Of a DNA stretch of 64,000 nucleotides, positions 1-12,148 are shown piece by piece; position 1 is the first letter of the stretch; every line of letters begins with the position of its first letter. The DNA lies in NCBI RefSeq assembly GCF_019399895.1, contig NC_091865.1, positions 5,213,001 through 5,277,000 on the forward strand. Direction: 5' to 3'. Both the position numbers and the translations under genes were made by a program. Origin of the DNA: Cardiocondyla obscurior. Taxonomy: Eukaryota; Arthropoda; Insecta; Hymenoptera; Formicidae. The notes beneath the pieces were generated by a model. It made no database searches and was not told the origin of the DNA. It saw only the letters and a program-made list of their open reading frames with translations.

Positions 1-324
1 TCCGGCGTCCGGCCGATGGTGTGACCGGAACGGTGCATCGCCAAGTGCACTGTTACAACCTAAAGAGTATAAAGTCGTGATCATCTTAATTGGTTTGCGT
101 AGCGTGAGAAACAGTCGGATTCCCGGCGGTGCACGTATCAAAAATGTGGCCGAACTTTACATAATGAGTCGCGAGCTAACGAAAACAATACATTGACGGT
201 TAGAAATCAACTTCTAAACACATAATATTGTCTTATTTAAATTTTATTAGCAAAACCAGAGATTAATTTTTTTTCTCTTTGTTTCCTCTTTACTTTAAAA
301 TGTTTTGTATCGCATATTTTAATA

Positions 325-585
325 TCACGAGGCACGGTAGTGCCTCGCGCCAAGTATAGGCGCAGCGTACTACCGTGCCTATTATACGCGAGACCAAGTA
401 TTGAGAAATTCGTACATGTTTGGATCTCGACAATGGCTGAACCGATTGCTTTCTACATAGGTTTATTGTGTAGATTAGGGTCGATTTATATAATAAAAGT
501 GTTTTTATTTTTTCGCTACGTTATTTACAAACGAAGATATCGCGATGTAAAGTTTGCTTGCAAGAGTAAAATCACATTTTAACGT
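325..585 (+). repeat. Structured palindromic module, copy A
   Basis: The module opens with TC and then GAGGCAC-GGTA-GTGCCTC, a perfect 7-bp stem with a 4-nt loop. A longer stem pairs GGCACGGTAGT with ACTACCGTGCC, and GCGCC pairs with GGCGC inside it. About 230 bp of conserved AT-rich sequence follow. Related copies start at 2092, 33482 and 43458, and in every case the base before the TC is A. It has no coding capacity that I trust. Confidence 0.7.
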
Positions 586-950
586 CGTCGTCGTCGTCGA
601 ACCGTACAAGTGTGACACAAGTTTACCCCGAACTTGTTATAGCATCAATTTTATCAAACATTTTTCTAAAAAGTATCAATCGTACAGCAAAAATAGATAA
701 AACAAAAAAGGTGTATTTTATGTACAAACTTATATATAAAGGAACACGTTTAGAAAGCAATCGGTTAGACCGTTGTTGAGATCCAAACATCTCAATAGCT
801 CAGAATAAAAGATCTCGCGTATGATACGCTCGATCACGCTGCTTGTGCACGTAACGTAGAATACTAACGTGTCTCTAGATTATATTATAACTACAAAATA
901 AATGATATTCCCCCCAAAAACTTATTTTTTTAAAAAAAAAGAAAAAAAAA

Positions 951-1331
951 ACTTGGCGCTGCGAAACCAAATCTTTAAAATTAAAAAAAAAACAAAAAAA
1001 ATTAAAATTACAATAAAAGATAAAAAAATAAAATAAAAATATTGAATAAAAAAAAATAAAAGAAAAAATAAGAAAAGAAACATAATTCTAAGAAGACAAA
1101 ACAAAAATGCTGATGACTTAAAAAATATGTATATTATAACAAAAATATTGAAAATGGGCAATGCAACAAATTTTTTGCCGTTCCACTTTTACAGATTGCG
1201 GACTGTTAAATGTATTTTAAAAATACTCTTTAATATACATCCAGTGTGGTTACAAAAATCTGATGCATAGCACATCGTAAAAAGCAAAATTATAATTTGA
1301 GATTTTAAAGATTTGGTTTCGCAGCGCCAAG
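951..1331. repeat. MITE-like repeat with ACTTGGCGCTGCG ends
   Basis: The repeat is bounded by inverted copies of ACTTGGCGCTGCGAAACC and its complement (951 onward and 1303-1331). The interior is A-rich and contains a GGCAATGC motif. Copies with the same ends lie at 35256-35636 and 38581-38950, and a rearranged copy lies around 46770-47700. No transposase is encoded. Confidence 0.65.
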
Positions 1332-1412
1332 TTTTTTTTTTCTTTACATTATCTCATCAGTTTTATAAAGAGTATTTATTATTAAAGTACACATTTTATG
1401 TTCTATTTTGGG

Positions 1413-1741
1413 GGAGTTTTTTTTGGGGGAATCTTGATTTTGTTTAAATATAATTTCTATTTTCTTCAAGTTCTTGGCGCATTTAATTGATCTCATTAAT
1501 TTTATGAAGAGTATTTGTTATTAAAGTACACATTTTATGGTCTATTTCTGGGGAGTATAATTTTAAGAGAGTCTTTTTTTGGGGGAGTCTTGGTTTTGCT
1601 TCAAAACTTTTTTAAAGACGCTTTTTTCGCTCGCCTATACTTAGCGCTTTTTTTGAATCTTTTTTTAGAAAAGGTTATAAGAATATGGCAGAGAAATTAT
1701 ATATCTTGTAAAATCGTATAATCGTAGTGGTTATTTTTCAG
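1413..1741. repeat. Inverted-repeat element arm upstream of lipase exon
   Basis: This T-rich stretch has the repeated elements GGGGGAGTCTT and CTTGGCGC that also appear at 37803-39301, 45966-46790 and 50981-51122. It is a remnant arm of the same inverted-repeat family. It ends at the splice acceptor (TTTTTCAG) of the lipase exon at 1742. Confidence 0.5.
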
Positions 1742-1985
1742 TTTTCACGAAGTTGGAACGAAAGATTTGCCGGCCATGTTTAATTACATTCTTAATTGTA
1801 CAAAACAAAAAAATTTATATTTTATTGGTCATTCAATGGGAGCTACTTCTATACTCGCTCTTTTGTCATCAAAACCAGAATACAATATAAAGATAAAAAT
1901 AGCAATTTTTTTAGCTCCGTGTGCTTTTTGGGTGAAAGTAACACCTACATTTAACAATACGATGAGTTTTCTTCCATTTTTAAAG
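1742..1985 (+). CDS. Acid lipase-like gene, exon with GHSMG nucleophile elbow
   Basis: This is an internal exon of a lysosomal acid/gastric lipase-family alpha/beta hydrolase, which in this family hydrolyses neutral lipids in a lysosomal or secreted setting. It starts after a TTTTTCAG acceptor with one leftover codon base and ends in phase 0 at AAG|GTATGT. The translation contains FHEVGTKDLPAMFNYIL, then GHSMG with the catalytic serine, then PEYN and LAPCAFW, the order seen in this family. The rest of the gene follows at 2985-3143, 12064-12148, 14817-14959 and 15153-15305, and every junction keeps frame. Exons for the signal peptide and N-terminal half must lie upstream of the window. The frame is open in all five exons, so the gene looks functional as far as it can be seen. 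Confidence 0.88.
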
Positions 1986-2091
1986 GTATGTCTTAACATT
2001 TGCACATTTTTACTGTAAACAGAAATGTTAATACACAAGATGAAACAATCTCATTAAGATTCCGAGATATATTTGCTGTAGTCATAACATA

Positions 2092-2745
2092 TCAAGAGGC
2101 ACGGTAGTGCCTCGCGCCAAGTATAAGCGCAGCGAGGCACTGCCGTGCCTCTTATACGCGAGACGACGTTTTGAGAAATCCGTAGATTACCGGATCTCAA
2201 TAACGACTCAACCAATCGCTTTCTTAATAGACTTATTGTATAGATTAGGGTCGACTTATATAATAAAAGTGTTTTTATTATTTCGCTGCGTTGTCTATAA
2301 ATAAAGATATCGCGATGTTAATTTTGGTTACAAGAGTAAAATTATTAATCAAATCTGATGCGTAGCATAACGCAAAAAACAAAATTATAATTTGAGATTT
2401 TAAAGATTTGGTTTCGCAGCGCCAAGATTTTTTGTTTTTTCTTTCTTTACATTACCACGTTATATCATCGGGACAAACCTAGGTCTATTTTTGTACGGTT
2501 TTACATGGTTTGTATTGTTTAAAATTTTCTAGATTCTTTAGGTTCTTGGCGCAATTATTTGATCTCATAACTTTAATAGAAAGTATTCAATATTATAATA
2601 TTGAATACAGTAAACATTTTATATTTTTTTGGGGGGATCTAATTTTGAGGGTAATTTTATTCATTTTGTAGTTATTTTAATTTCGCGCGCTTATACTTGG
2701 CGCTTTTTTATACCTTTTTTTAAAATTATATTAAACGTTAGAAAC
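2092..2745. repeat. Structured module plus inverted-repeat arm in lipase intron
   Basis: This is a second, diverged copy of the module at 325-585 (GAGGCACGGTAGTGCC at 2096). It is fused near 2340 to an arm with the CAGCGCCAAG end and CTTGGCGC motifs. The order differs from copy A, so the pieces were joined by deletion or recombination. It lies wholly within the intron between the first two visible lipase exons. Confidence 0.6.
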
Positions 2746-2984
2746 AAGAATTTTCACATTGATAATTATTTTGTGCCACTATAAAAAAAAAGATAATTGA
2801 ATGAAAACATTTTACATTATTTAGCAGTAACGCGTAAGAGTTTTCAATGTGTAAATTCTTGTTCCTTCTTCTGACTATCTCATTTAAAAATTGGTAGCAC
2901 ATTCTTCAGAAGTGTAAGATGCTAAAGTTGTTATTTATTATGAGCTAATTATTACTATTTAAATTTTTGTTTTGCATATTCCAG

Positions 2985-3143
2985 GAAATTTTACGAGTAC
3001 ATGAAATATACGATTTTTTACCACAATCTTTAGCAACTGTTACAACAGCAAAAACTTTATGCAATGATAATGCAGTAACACAAACTATTTGCATCGCTGT
3101 ATTGTTTTTACTATTTGGTTCTGATGCACCACAACTTAACACT
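2985..3143 (+). CDS. Acid lipase-like gene, lid-region exon
   Basis: The exon follows a TTCCAG acceptor, begins in phase 0 with GAA and ends in phase 0 at ACT|GTAAGT. It reads EILRVHEIYDFLPQS, continues through CNDN, and ends LLFGSDAPQLNT. In acid lipases this position carries a conserved Cys pair and a G-x-D-x-x-Q-x-N motif, both matched here. It is 53 codons long. The intron that follows is about 8.9 kb, mostly the BEL/Pao insertion. Confidence 0.82.
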
Positions 3144-4379
3144 GTAAGTGTTATATGTAACACATAAAAATATTACTATAATATTAAAATGACCTATCGT
3201 AGTTATCAAACTTCAGCCTAGTAAGCGCGTATTCGCGAGACTACGAGAATGCAGCTTGTCGGGATATCAGAGTTCGAAAGTGTAAGTCCGAAACACCGAG
3301 ATTAAATTTAGTACAAAAATAGAAACCAATAACATTATTAACATTAAATACGAAATATAATTAGAGGTATCCCGTAGAATAGACAGCGGTGATTACTCGA
3401 GCATACAATGCCTTGAGCGCGATTACCCGTACGGAGTGGATGAATAAGCGTACGCAATCAGTGCGGGTGCGTTTTAAATTATTAAACGGGTACGTGGATG
3501 TTGGGACACGATACGGTGGTGCGGGTTGTCGTAGAAGGTCGTTGTTAAGAAGACGGATGCAGATCTAATACGGATCGTAAAGCTTCCGTTGAAAACGCGG
3601 TGCAGAAAGGCGGATGCGGTGTCGTCTGCCGGTTGTAAGAGGGTGTACGGCACGATCAGTTGCGGTGAGGTACGGTAGTTAAAAGCGGATACACCATACT
3701 TTTATCATTAGCTAAGAGTACTCGGCCGAGAATACTCCACTTTGTAGATCACGGTGGTGCGACGGTATAGTATTGAGTTCGATCGTCGATAGCGGGACAC
3801 CAAGAATGCTCAGCGGACGCAAAGTTTGCTTTACCAGTTCGACTCGGTGACACTAGAAATGAAAGCACCAAGAGTGTCTAGTTAAAGCAGAGTGCACTCT
3901 ACCCTGTTGTGGTTGCTTTCGCTAGGATGCGGAAGGCTAAAGTGTTTGCTTCGTTGAAATAAGCAATTCGAGAACTGTTCTGATGCTTCTTTATATTACT
4001 TTTCTATACGGAAAAAGGGCGATACTAGAAGCGATTCACGTTGTGAGGCTGTATTACGAACAGGTTTTTCCTTTTGTGGTCAATTTGTTTTTTCTATTTT
4101 TTATAGTTTTCAAGAAATCCATTCGTCACTCACAATTGAGATGCATCCGATTTCTCTTCATAGATACTTTGAATACGTTAGTCGATTACAAAACTCATTG
4201 AAAATTTTATAAGAGAGTTTTCTTATCTTGTTTTTCGTTATCCTTCAATCGTGCATGTAAAAATTTAAATTTGTTATTAACATTTTCTTTGGGCGCAAAA
4301 AACCTATGTCCATGTTTTGTTTAGGAGAACGTGTTTTTTTTTTACACGTGTCCAGAAATTTACTTTGATAAATGTAACT
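3144..4379. other. Lipase intron, no recognised content
   Basis: This is the 5' part of the large second visible lipase intron. It is moderately GC-rich around 3400-3900. I recognise no coding exon, LTR pair or repeat shared with the rest of the window. A 72-codon open frame at 3983-4201 has no family signature and I do not call it. Confidence 0.5.
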
Positions 4380-4384
4380 ATTTA

Positions 4385-4810
4385 TGGTGAAAAATACCAA
4401 TGTGGTGGACTCAATCGCCGCCTAGCACGGGTTGTAAGGCCGTGGGCCTGTTCGAGGGATCTACACACTTGGTGGCAACTGAGCACCGGGCTAACTATGA
4501 GCTTTACTAAACTACTTTATTTGGCTTACAATAAAGCGCTTTCACAAACAATGGGCGGAAAATCGATGGAGCGGGCTACGTGTAGTCGGCTCGAGGTATG
4601 GTTGCTAACTGGGATCGGATCATGGCGATCGTCACCGTGACGCGCCGAAATATTCTACGCATGCCCAAACTGAACAGAAAACAGCGCGCAACGCCGCGTG
4701 GCCCGTTTACAATGAGCGAGGGCCCGAAAGGCTTGATACGCATGGCCTAACCAATGAATGCTTATCATATAAACTACGCAAACAAACTCTATTAATATTA
4801 AAATTATCCA
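4385..4810 (-). repeat. BEL/Pao 3' LTR
   Basis: In element orientation the LTR begins TGGATAATTT and ends TTTTTCACCA. It differs from its partner at 11560-11985 by three visible substitutions, near 4470, 4551 and 4641. Confidence 0.9.
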
Positions 4811-5085
4811 ATGCCGCCCGCCTTGAAGCGTCTGCGCTTCAACATTTTATGCGCTTGAAACTGAAACATTATTGCACGCGGCTGAGCTTGATTACTGGAT
4901 ATAATGCAAAGAAATTAAAATATAACCAATTTAACGCAGTTACAAAAAAAAAAACAGAAATATATTATAACTCGCAAATATAACGAAATATCGTTTAAGT
5001 GATATGTACACAAAGACAATCGCCGAATTGTCAACGCTGGTGAGAGCCGCTTGAATTGGACCGCAAATGAGACAACTCCTCAGGC

Positions 5086-8000
5086 TTAGATTGGGAATAT
5101 AGCGAGCTTTGTAAGTGGCCTTACATAGGCTCCTTGAACAGTTTTTACTAGCGCAGAACGAGCACGCCCTTCTGAATCTCGATGAACTTCCTGAATACGG
5201 CCAGTAAGCCATTGCAAGGGAGGCAAGCCTTGCTGCTTAACCAATACTAATTGGCCGATTTCCAGTTGCGAACCCTTGTTTTGCGTCCATTTGCGCCTTT
5301 CCTGAAGGGAACTTATATACTCCTTGCTCCAACGGGACCAGAAGTGTTGTCTCATTTGCTCAACGATCTGCCATCTTGACAGCCTATTTACGTTGACGCT
5401 GCTTACATCATCCTCCGGAAAGCTATTCAAAGGGGATCCGATTAGAAAATGACCCGGACTGAGATACGCTAAATCATTTGGGTCCGAACTTAATGGTGCG
5501 ATGGGACGCGAATTCAACACTGCTTCCACGAGACACAACGTGGTATACATTTCTTCGAACGTTAATGAGGCATTGCCTACCACTCTAGCGATATGAAATT
5601 TAGCCGACTTAATCGCGGACTCCCAAAGCCCACCAAAATGCGGAGCGTTTGGAGGTATAAAGCTTCACTCAATTTTGGAATCACGTAAATAACTCGCAAC
5701 ACCGTGTTGTGTCTCGTCAGATTGAATGGCATCGTACAATTCTTTGATATTTCGCTTTGCTCCTACAAAGTTCGTCCCGTTGTCAGAATAGACGTGGCTC
5801 GGTCTTCCCCTACGAGATATGAATCTCTTAAGCGTCGCCAAAAATGACTCGGTTGAAAGGTCACTCACTAACTCTAAATGAACCGCCTTGGTAGCGAAAC
5901 AAACAAACAATGCGAGATAAGCCTTGTGCCTTCCCGCGTTCCTTCGTTTACCTTCACGCAGAAGGAAAGGACCGGCGTAGTCGACGCCACAATGGGAAAA
6001 TGGACGGGACACCGTGACCCGGGGCGCTGGCAGCTCGCCCATTACAGTTTCAGAAAAGGAAGGTTTCGACTTGAAACAAGATATACAAGAGCTTAGAACC
6101 TTCTTAACCGTTGATTTTAATCCTATCGGCCAAAACCTCTGTCTGACAAATGCCATGGTTGCTTGAAGCCCACAATGCAGATTCCGCTGATGTTCAGATT
6201 GTATTATCATCTTGGTGATTTCATGCCCATGAGGTAGCAATATCGGGTGACACGTGTCAAACCGTACTTGAGCATTCTTTAGTCTCCCGCCAACCCGAAT
6301 CAATCCTTCGCCATCTACAAACGGGGACAGCGATTTTAATTTGCTGCTATTATCTACGCACTTGTTCAACTTCAAAAGTTTATACTCTGCCGAAAAGCAT
6401 TGCGCTTGCACGAATCTACATAACGCTGCTAAAGCCCTGGAAGACTCTTGAGACGATATTTGAAAATTGGGCGATTTGAATGGATTTCGTTTGCTCATCC
6501 TCAAGCAGTATGCCACGATTCGGCATATTTTGTGAATATTGGAGGTCCGAGCGAATAAATTGTTAATACCGGCAATTTCAGTAACCGTTACTGATGCTAC
6601 TACGGCTCGCAATTCCGGCACGCTTTCTTCGCGAATCTCTACACTGCCAACAGGCCATTGCTGCTCTGGCAATTTTAGGTAATCGGGCCCGCACCACCAC
6701 AGCTGCGAAGTCTTTAATTCCCTGGGAAACAAACCCCTAGATATCAGATCAGCAGGATTGTGAGCAGAGGCGACGTGTCTCCATGAACCGATGTCGGTGA
6801 GCCCTTGTATCTGCCCCACTCTATTTGCTACAAACGTAGACCATTTTCTGGATTGAGACGCAATCCAATGAAGAGTTATCGTCGAGTCTGACCAAAGAAA
6901 GACCGGTGTGTTTAATAAACCGACAGCCCTCTTTACACTATCAACCAGCTGTGAAAGCAACAAGGCCGCTGCCAATTCGAGTCTTGGTAAAGACGTTGCC
7001 TTTAGAGGAGCGATTCTAGACTTAGAGCACAACAATTGCGTTTGATAGTTTCCGAACCTATCAATAGTGCGCATGTAAACACAAGCGCCATAAGCCCGTT
7101 GACTGGCGTCACAGAAGCCCAACAACTGAATGGAATCAGAACTTGCGTTTGCTTTGACACAGCGAGCCACCTTGAAATTATTCAACTCATGAAGTTGAGA
7201 AATGAAATGCAACCATCTCGAGTGGATTTCTTGCGGGACCGACTCATCCCAGTCTACTCCAGCGGACCAGAGGTCCTGCATGATTATCTTGGCCCAAACT
7301 ACTACGGGACCAATCAAACCTAGTGGATCAAATAACCTTGAAACTTCTGAAAGAATGTTTCTTTTGGTTATAATTCCCAATTGCTTAGAGCCTTGATATG
7401 AGAAATGGAATGTGTCATCATCCGTATTCCAAGCTAATCCTAATATGCGCGCGTTTACTTCCTGACTAATGGACAACGATCCGCTAGCCTGATTGACAAC
7501 ACCTCTCAACAGCTCCGGTGAGCTGGCTCGCCATTTCCCTAAATCAAAGCAGCCCCGACGCAACAATTGGATCACCTCATCGCGCATGTTTATTACATCC
7601 GAAATCGATTCCCCTCCCGTGAGGAGATCGTCCACGTAGAAATCATGCTTCACGCGAGCGGAACCCAAAGGAAAATCATTTTCATGCTTGTTTGCTATGT
7701 CGAGAAGACATCTCGTGGCTAAATAAGACGCCGAGGCCGTGCCGTATGTTAGCGTGATCAATTCGAATTCCTGAATTTGCGACCGATCATCCTCACGCCA
7801 CAATATTCTCTGGAGATGAGTCTGGGAAGGATGTACGAGTACCTGGCGGTACATTTTAACGATGTCACTAGTAATGACATATTGATGTACCCTAAAGCGC
7901 AACAAAATGGAAACAAGGCTGTCCCGAATGACAGGACCTATAAACAGGGCATCGTTGAGAGAAGCTCCTGAATCTCCTTTGCACGAGGCGTCAAAGACGA

Positions 8001-10263
8001 CCCTAATTTTACCCCCTTTTGTGTCGTTCTTGAATACTGAGTGGTGAGGCAAATAATAAGCGTTGGTCGCGACAGATCTATCATCTACTGGTTTCATGTG
8101 CCCCAGATGAATGTATTCTTGCATAAAAGCGACGTAGTGAGACCTCAATTCGGAGTTTTTAAGAAAGCGCTTCTCTATGCCGCGGAAACGTTTCAGAGCC
8201 GAGTCTCGTGAATTGCCTATGTTATTGAGAACCTTTTCCTTGACGGGAAGCTTGACTATGTACCGACCCTGCTCATTTTGAGACACGTTCTCACAAAAAT
8301 GCTGTTCACATTGCAGCTCCTGCATCGTAAAAGGGGAATCAAACTCAGGCAAATCCTTTAATTTCCAAAATTTATGAACTTGCTCGTGCAATTCCGCGTC
8401 GCTAATCATGGTGTGAAACGACTGAACCGTCATTGTTGCAGGAAGGGAGTTCTTGGGGGATCCTGATAATATCCAGCCTAACCTTGTCTTTTGCAAAGTA
8501 GGATGGGCAGTTGAAGGCCTCATCTGGCCCACGCAAATGAGCTCCCAGAATATGCCTGCGCCCAAGAGTATGTCGATTTCAGAGGATGTGCAAAAACCTG
8601 GGTCCGCGAGCCTTATATTACGAGGAATTTGAAACGCCGAGCGTGCAAGGTTAACTCCCGGAATGGAGTCTGTTATGCGATCGGTTACAATCGAGTCTAC
8701 AGTGAAGCTAAATGATTGGAAATGCGAACGAATGCAAAGCTGTACCATTTCACTAGAATGCGATACCTTCCCGCCTATGCCGGTAATGGAAACGCTAACT
8801 GAACGCGCAGCTAATCCTAAGCTTCGCACAAATCGCTTGGTGACGAGATTCACCTGAGAGCCAGAATCCAATAATATTCTAGCGGAACACGGCAAGCCAT
8901 CCCTCGAATCAACAGAAGCTATCGCGGTGGATAAAAAGATGCAGTCCGAATTAACACTGGCAACGTTTGCAGAAACAGGTTTCGTCGGACTAGGAACTGC
9001 CGATCGAGACGAAGAGGCAGTCGCGACTGTATCCGATTTAATAACATGTTCGTTCACCGGATTGCTTGCGATGTGCAAAAGGGTATTGTGCTTTCGCGCA
9101 CAAGTTTTGCAGCTTCCCGAAGAGCATTTATTGGCTACATGAGAAGATGATTTTAAGCAATTGAGACACAGTTTAAATGACCGAGCCCTGTCTATTCTTT
9201 GAGAGACTGATAAACCCAGGAATTGTTTACACTGAAATATAAAGTGCTCCTCGTTGCACAAAGGGCATTTTGCCCTTACCACTACGGTGCAAGCAGTCTT
9301 AGATCTAGTTATGTTGTGGTAGCGCGTCGTCACATGCCTGACCGATGAATCATTATTCTTTTGAGTGGCCTCAAGGATTTGACAATACCGATTGATAAAG
9401 TTAATGAATTGTTTAAACGTGGGCAAAGTGTCGTCAGTTAACGATTTTCTCCACTCCTTGAAAGTGATTGCATCCAGCTTAGAGCTGATAAGATATATTA
9501 GGAGATCGTCCCACGAATCAGTGGGAAGCTTCATTGCCTTTAGCGCTTGAATGTGACGTGAAGATCCGTCAGATATGCGGCGCAAGTCCATCGCGCTTTC
9601 CCTTTGCATTTGAGGGATTTCGAACATTGCCTTGAGATGACTCTGGACAATCATACGTCGATTGTCATACCGTTCACGTAATAAATTCCAAGCAACCAAG
9701 TAATTGTGTTCCGATATTTCGAGAGAACTAATAACCTTATGCGCGTCGTCAATCGTTGAGGCCCTCAAATAATGAAGCTTGTGAATGTCCGCTAATGACT
9801 CATTCGAATGCACCATTGACCGGAATGTATCATGGAAGGCGCACCACTCTTCATATTTTCCCGAGAATTTGGGAATATCTACCTTGGGCAAACGCACGCT
9901 ATGCATGCCCGGTGCCGGCGCAATTAAACTCGTTGACGGCGCGGGTGATGACGGGGAAATCGAAACGCTAGATGATGACGGAGATCGCAGCATGGAACGC
10001 ATCTTAGCGGCGAGTTTATAAAACTTGTCCTCGAAGTCATCCCTATCCGCGACTTCTTGCGGCTCAAGAAATTCCAGAGCGGTCTGAAACTTCTCGTATT
10101 CGACCCAGTACGATTCCAATTTATTTTTGCGTTCCTCAATTTCAGACAAAGTCAGCGGATTGAGCGTTTGAACCGACTCTACAAAAGTATTGATTCGCGT
10201 GACCGATGATTTCAATGTAGCGCGCCGCTTCTTCAACTGTGATACGTTCAACTGATCGGTCAT
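5086..10263 (-). CDS. BEL/Pao gag-pol polyprotein with one nonsense codon
   Basis: The frame begins at an ATG in good context (CACCATGA); a longer frame could start at 10308. Domains in order: coiled N-terminus; DUF1759-type gag (PKFSGKYEEW); cysteine knuckles from CPLC to CKTCARKH; aspartic protease (LLDSGSQ); reverse transcriptase ending in YVDD; RNase H (GFCDAS and WSDST); integrase zinc region (HCGLQ with CISC); and the integrase core with the first two acidic residues (GVDYAGPF and YSDNGTNF). A TGA at 5665-5667 stops the frame just before the block that carries the third acidic residue. The frame is otherwise open to 5086. It acts in cytoplasmic particle assembly, reverse transcription and nuclear integration. 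This copy should make an integrase-defective product unless the stop is read through. Confidence 0.9.
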
Positions 10264-10666
10264 GGTGAGCAATTCAAAGAAAACGTGGTATTGAGGATAT
10301 GATCGCAAATACCGCTAGTAAAATATACGCGAAAGACAATATCGACACGCTAACAGAGGAGATAACACTTTGAATATACGCAAGATCGACGATTAATACC
10401 GCGCGCTAAATGAGCCTATTTGCTAATCGCAACGAAATACAATTTACAAAATAAAGATACAGACAATGACTTGCGAGCTTTGAAGATCCCTTGGGAGAAT
10501 CGCCGGAGATGACCCTTGTGTGATTCTGCGTTGCCTGACGACCGGAACGATGGCACGAAGACCTCAGGTACAGCGCCGGGGAGGTGCGCAGGAACGTCCA
10601 CGTGTTGATGCGCAGATGCAAAGCCGCGCTGATGCGCAGAGATGCCGTCGTATATCTGCGTTGAAG

Positions 10667-11146
10667 ACGCGTTGCAGCGACGCCGCGCTGATTGGCAGGA
10701 ACACCGCCTTAAAGATGTGTTGCAGCGACACCGCGTTGATTGGCAGGAACACTGCCTTAAAGATGTGTTGCAGCGACACCGCGCTGATTGGCAGGAACAC
10801 CGCCTTAAAGATTGGGCCGTGTGACGTCACGATGAGGAGCGGGAACACCGCCTTAAAGATGCGTTGCAGCGACACCGCGCTGATTGGCCGGAACACTGCC
10901 TTAAGGATTGGGCCGTGTGACGTCACGATGATGAGCGGGAACACCGCCTTAAGGATGCGCAGAGGCGAGACCGCGCTGCTGCGCGAGAGCACTGCCTTGG
11001 AGGTTGGGATGGCTGACGTCACACTGATGAGCGGGAACACCGCCTTGAGCATGCGCAGATGAGAAGCCGCGTTGCCGCGCGGGAATACCGCCTTGGAGGT
11101 TGGGATGGCTGACGTCACACCGATGAGCGGGAACACCGCTGCGAGG
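10667..11146. repeat. 48-bp tandem repeat array in the BEL leader
   Basis: Ten units of exactly 48 bp, phased by the recurring GGAACACCGCCTTAAAG, fill the untranslated leader between the 5' LTR and the polyprotein start. Two unit types alternate over much of the array. One type, starting at 10811, 10907, 11003 and 11099, contains the palindrome TGACGTCA. The unit length is a multiple of three, which explains the long open frames on both strands here; I do not call those genes. Confidence 0.9.
10822..11117. promoter_or_regulatory. Four CRE (TGACGTCA) palindromes, 96 bp apart
   Basis: Perfect TGACGTCA octamers, the consensus binding site of CREB/ATF bZIP factors, lie at 10822, 10918, 11014 and 11110. 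The spacing is exactly 96 bp, which is two 48-bp units. They sit 450-740 bp downstream of the 5' LTR in element orientation. An enhancer role is inferred. Confidence 0.55.
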
Positions 11147-11559
11147 ATGCGTAGAATGGCGCCCCGCAAGCGCAAGATCCTTACGTGGAGAAGGCCCGAT
11201 GGTTGTCGTCGGTTGCGCAGAACGGCGCCTGGGCTTTCGCTGATCTGCCGCAGCCGGTGCCTGAGCTGGATCACTGTGAGCCGGCGCTCGTTAACGCCCT
11301 TTGATCGTACGGCAGGAACGATGCCTGCACCAACGTGCTGATCACGTGATGCGAACGTGGGTGGTGATGCCAGGGCGAGCCGCGCCCGATTACTTTCCTC
11401 GAGTCGTTGATTCTTGCGAATTCCGAACGTTGCATGAGCCCGCTGTCCTCAGAGGTTGCGGTTGGGTACGCCACCGTGTACGGGTGGATCTCTGTACCTT
11501 GGCTGCACAGCCTCAGCTTCCTCCCGCCGATCGCCGTATATCCGGCTCGAAGGACCAAA

Positions 11560-11985
11560 TGGTGAAAAATACCAATGTGGTGGACTCAATCGCCGCCTAG
11601 CACGGGTTGTAAGGCCGTGGGCCTGTTCGAGGGATCTACACACTCGGTGGCAACTGAGCACCGGGCTAACTATGAGCTTTACTAAACTACTTTATTTGGC
11701 TTACAATAAAGCGCTTTCACAAAAAATGGGCGGAAAATCGATGGAGCGGGCTACGTGTAGTCGGCTCGAGGTATGGTTGCTAACTGGGATCGGATCATGG
11801 CGATCGTCACCGTGACGTGCCGAAATATTCTACGCATGCCCAAACTGAACAGAAAACAGCGCGCAACGCCGCGTGGCCCGTTTACAATGAGCGAGGGCCC
11901 GAAAGGCTTGATACGCATGGCCTAACCAATGAATGCTTATCATATAAACTACGCAAACAAACTCTATTAATATTAAAATTATCCA
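11560..11985 (-). repeat. BEL/Pao 5' LTR
   Basis: This partner LTR of 4385-4810 has the same length and the same TG...CA-type ends. It is followed outward by the target duplication ATTTA at 11986-11990. Transcription would run leftward into the leader repeats. Confidence 0.9.
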
Positions 11986-12063
11986 ATTTACTTAGCTCTT
12001 TAATCCTTTCTTATAATTATACTTTATGACTTTTTTAATCTATATCATTTATTTTTGTTATAG

Positions 12064-12148
12064 ACAGCTTTGCCAGATTTATTATCTCATGTTCCAGCCG
12101 GCACTTCTGTACAAACATTAGACCATTATTACCAAAATATACTTGCAA
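12064..12148 (+). CDS. Acid lipase-like gene, VPAGTS exon
   Basis: The exon starts after a GTTATAG acceptor in phase 0 and ends after one extra base at the donor GTGGGT, which leaves phase 1. It reads LPDLLSHVPAGTSVQTLDHYYQ, matching the acid-lipase block in which proline-alanine-glycine and a serine or threonine precede HxxQ. The AT at the start of the next exon completes the split codon. Confidence 0.82.

Larger units (their letters stand above)
1..1412. repeat. Duplicated TE-derived segment, copy A
   Basis: This segment matches 33157-35716 almost base for base. The two copies differ by a block of about 1.15 kb (33757-34902) present only in the second copy. The junction in this copy lies in a run of GTC trinucleotides near 585-598 and is followed by a GTACAAG tract also found at 34907. 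The segment holds the structured module at 325-585 and the TIR repeat at 951-1331. It is cut by the left edge of the window, so its full extent is unknown. Confidence 0.85.
4385..11985 (-). mobile_element. BEL/Pao LTR retrotransposon, nearly complete
   Basis: The element lies on the - strand inside the lipase intron. Its LTRs at 4385-4810 and 11560-11985 are both 426 bp and differ at about three positions by eye. The 5-bp target duplication ATTTA is exact (4380-4384 and 11986-11990). Next to the 5' LTR is a leader motif, TGGTCCTTCGAGCCGG, which also follows the LTR of the second BEL element at 36241. A purine-rich AAGGCGGGCGG tract lies beside the 3' LTR. One polyprotein frame fills the middle. 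The near-identical LTRs indicate a recent insertion. Confidence 0.92.

Noticed and set aside
10642..11150. CRISPR-like array
   Set aside because: The repeats are contiguous with no unique spacers, in a eukaryotic retroelement leader.
10520..11274. Open frames of 180 and 236 codons on opposite strands
   Set aside because: Both run along the 48-bp leader array of the BEL element and have no domain or splice evidence.
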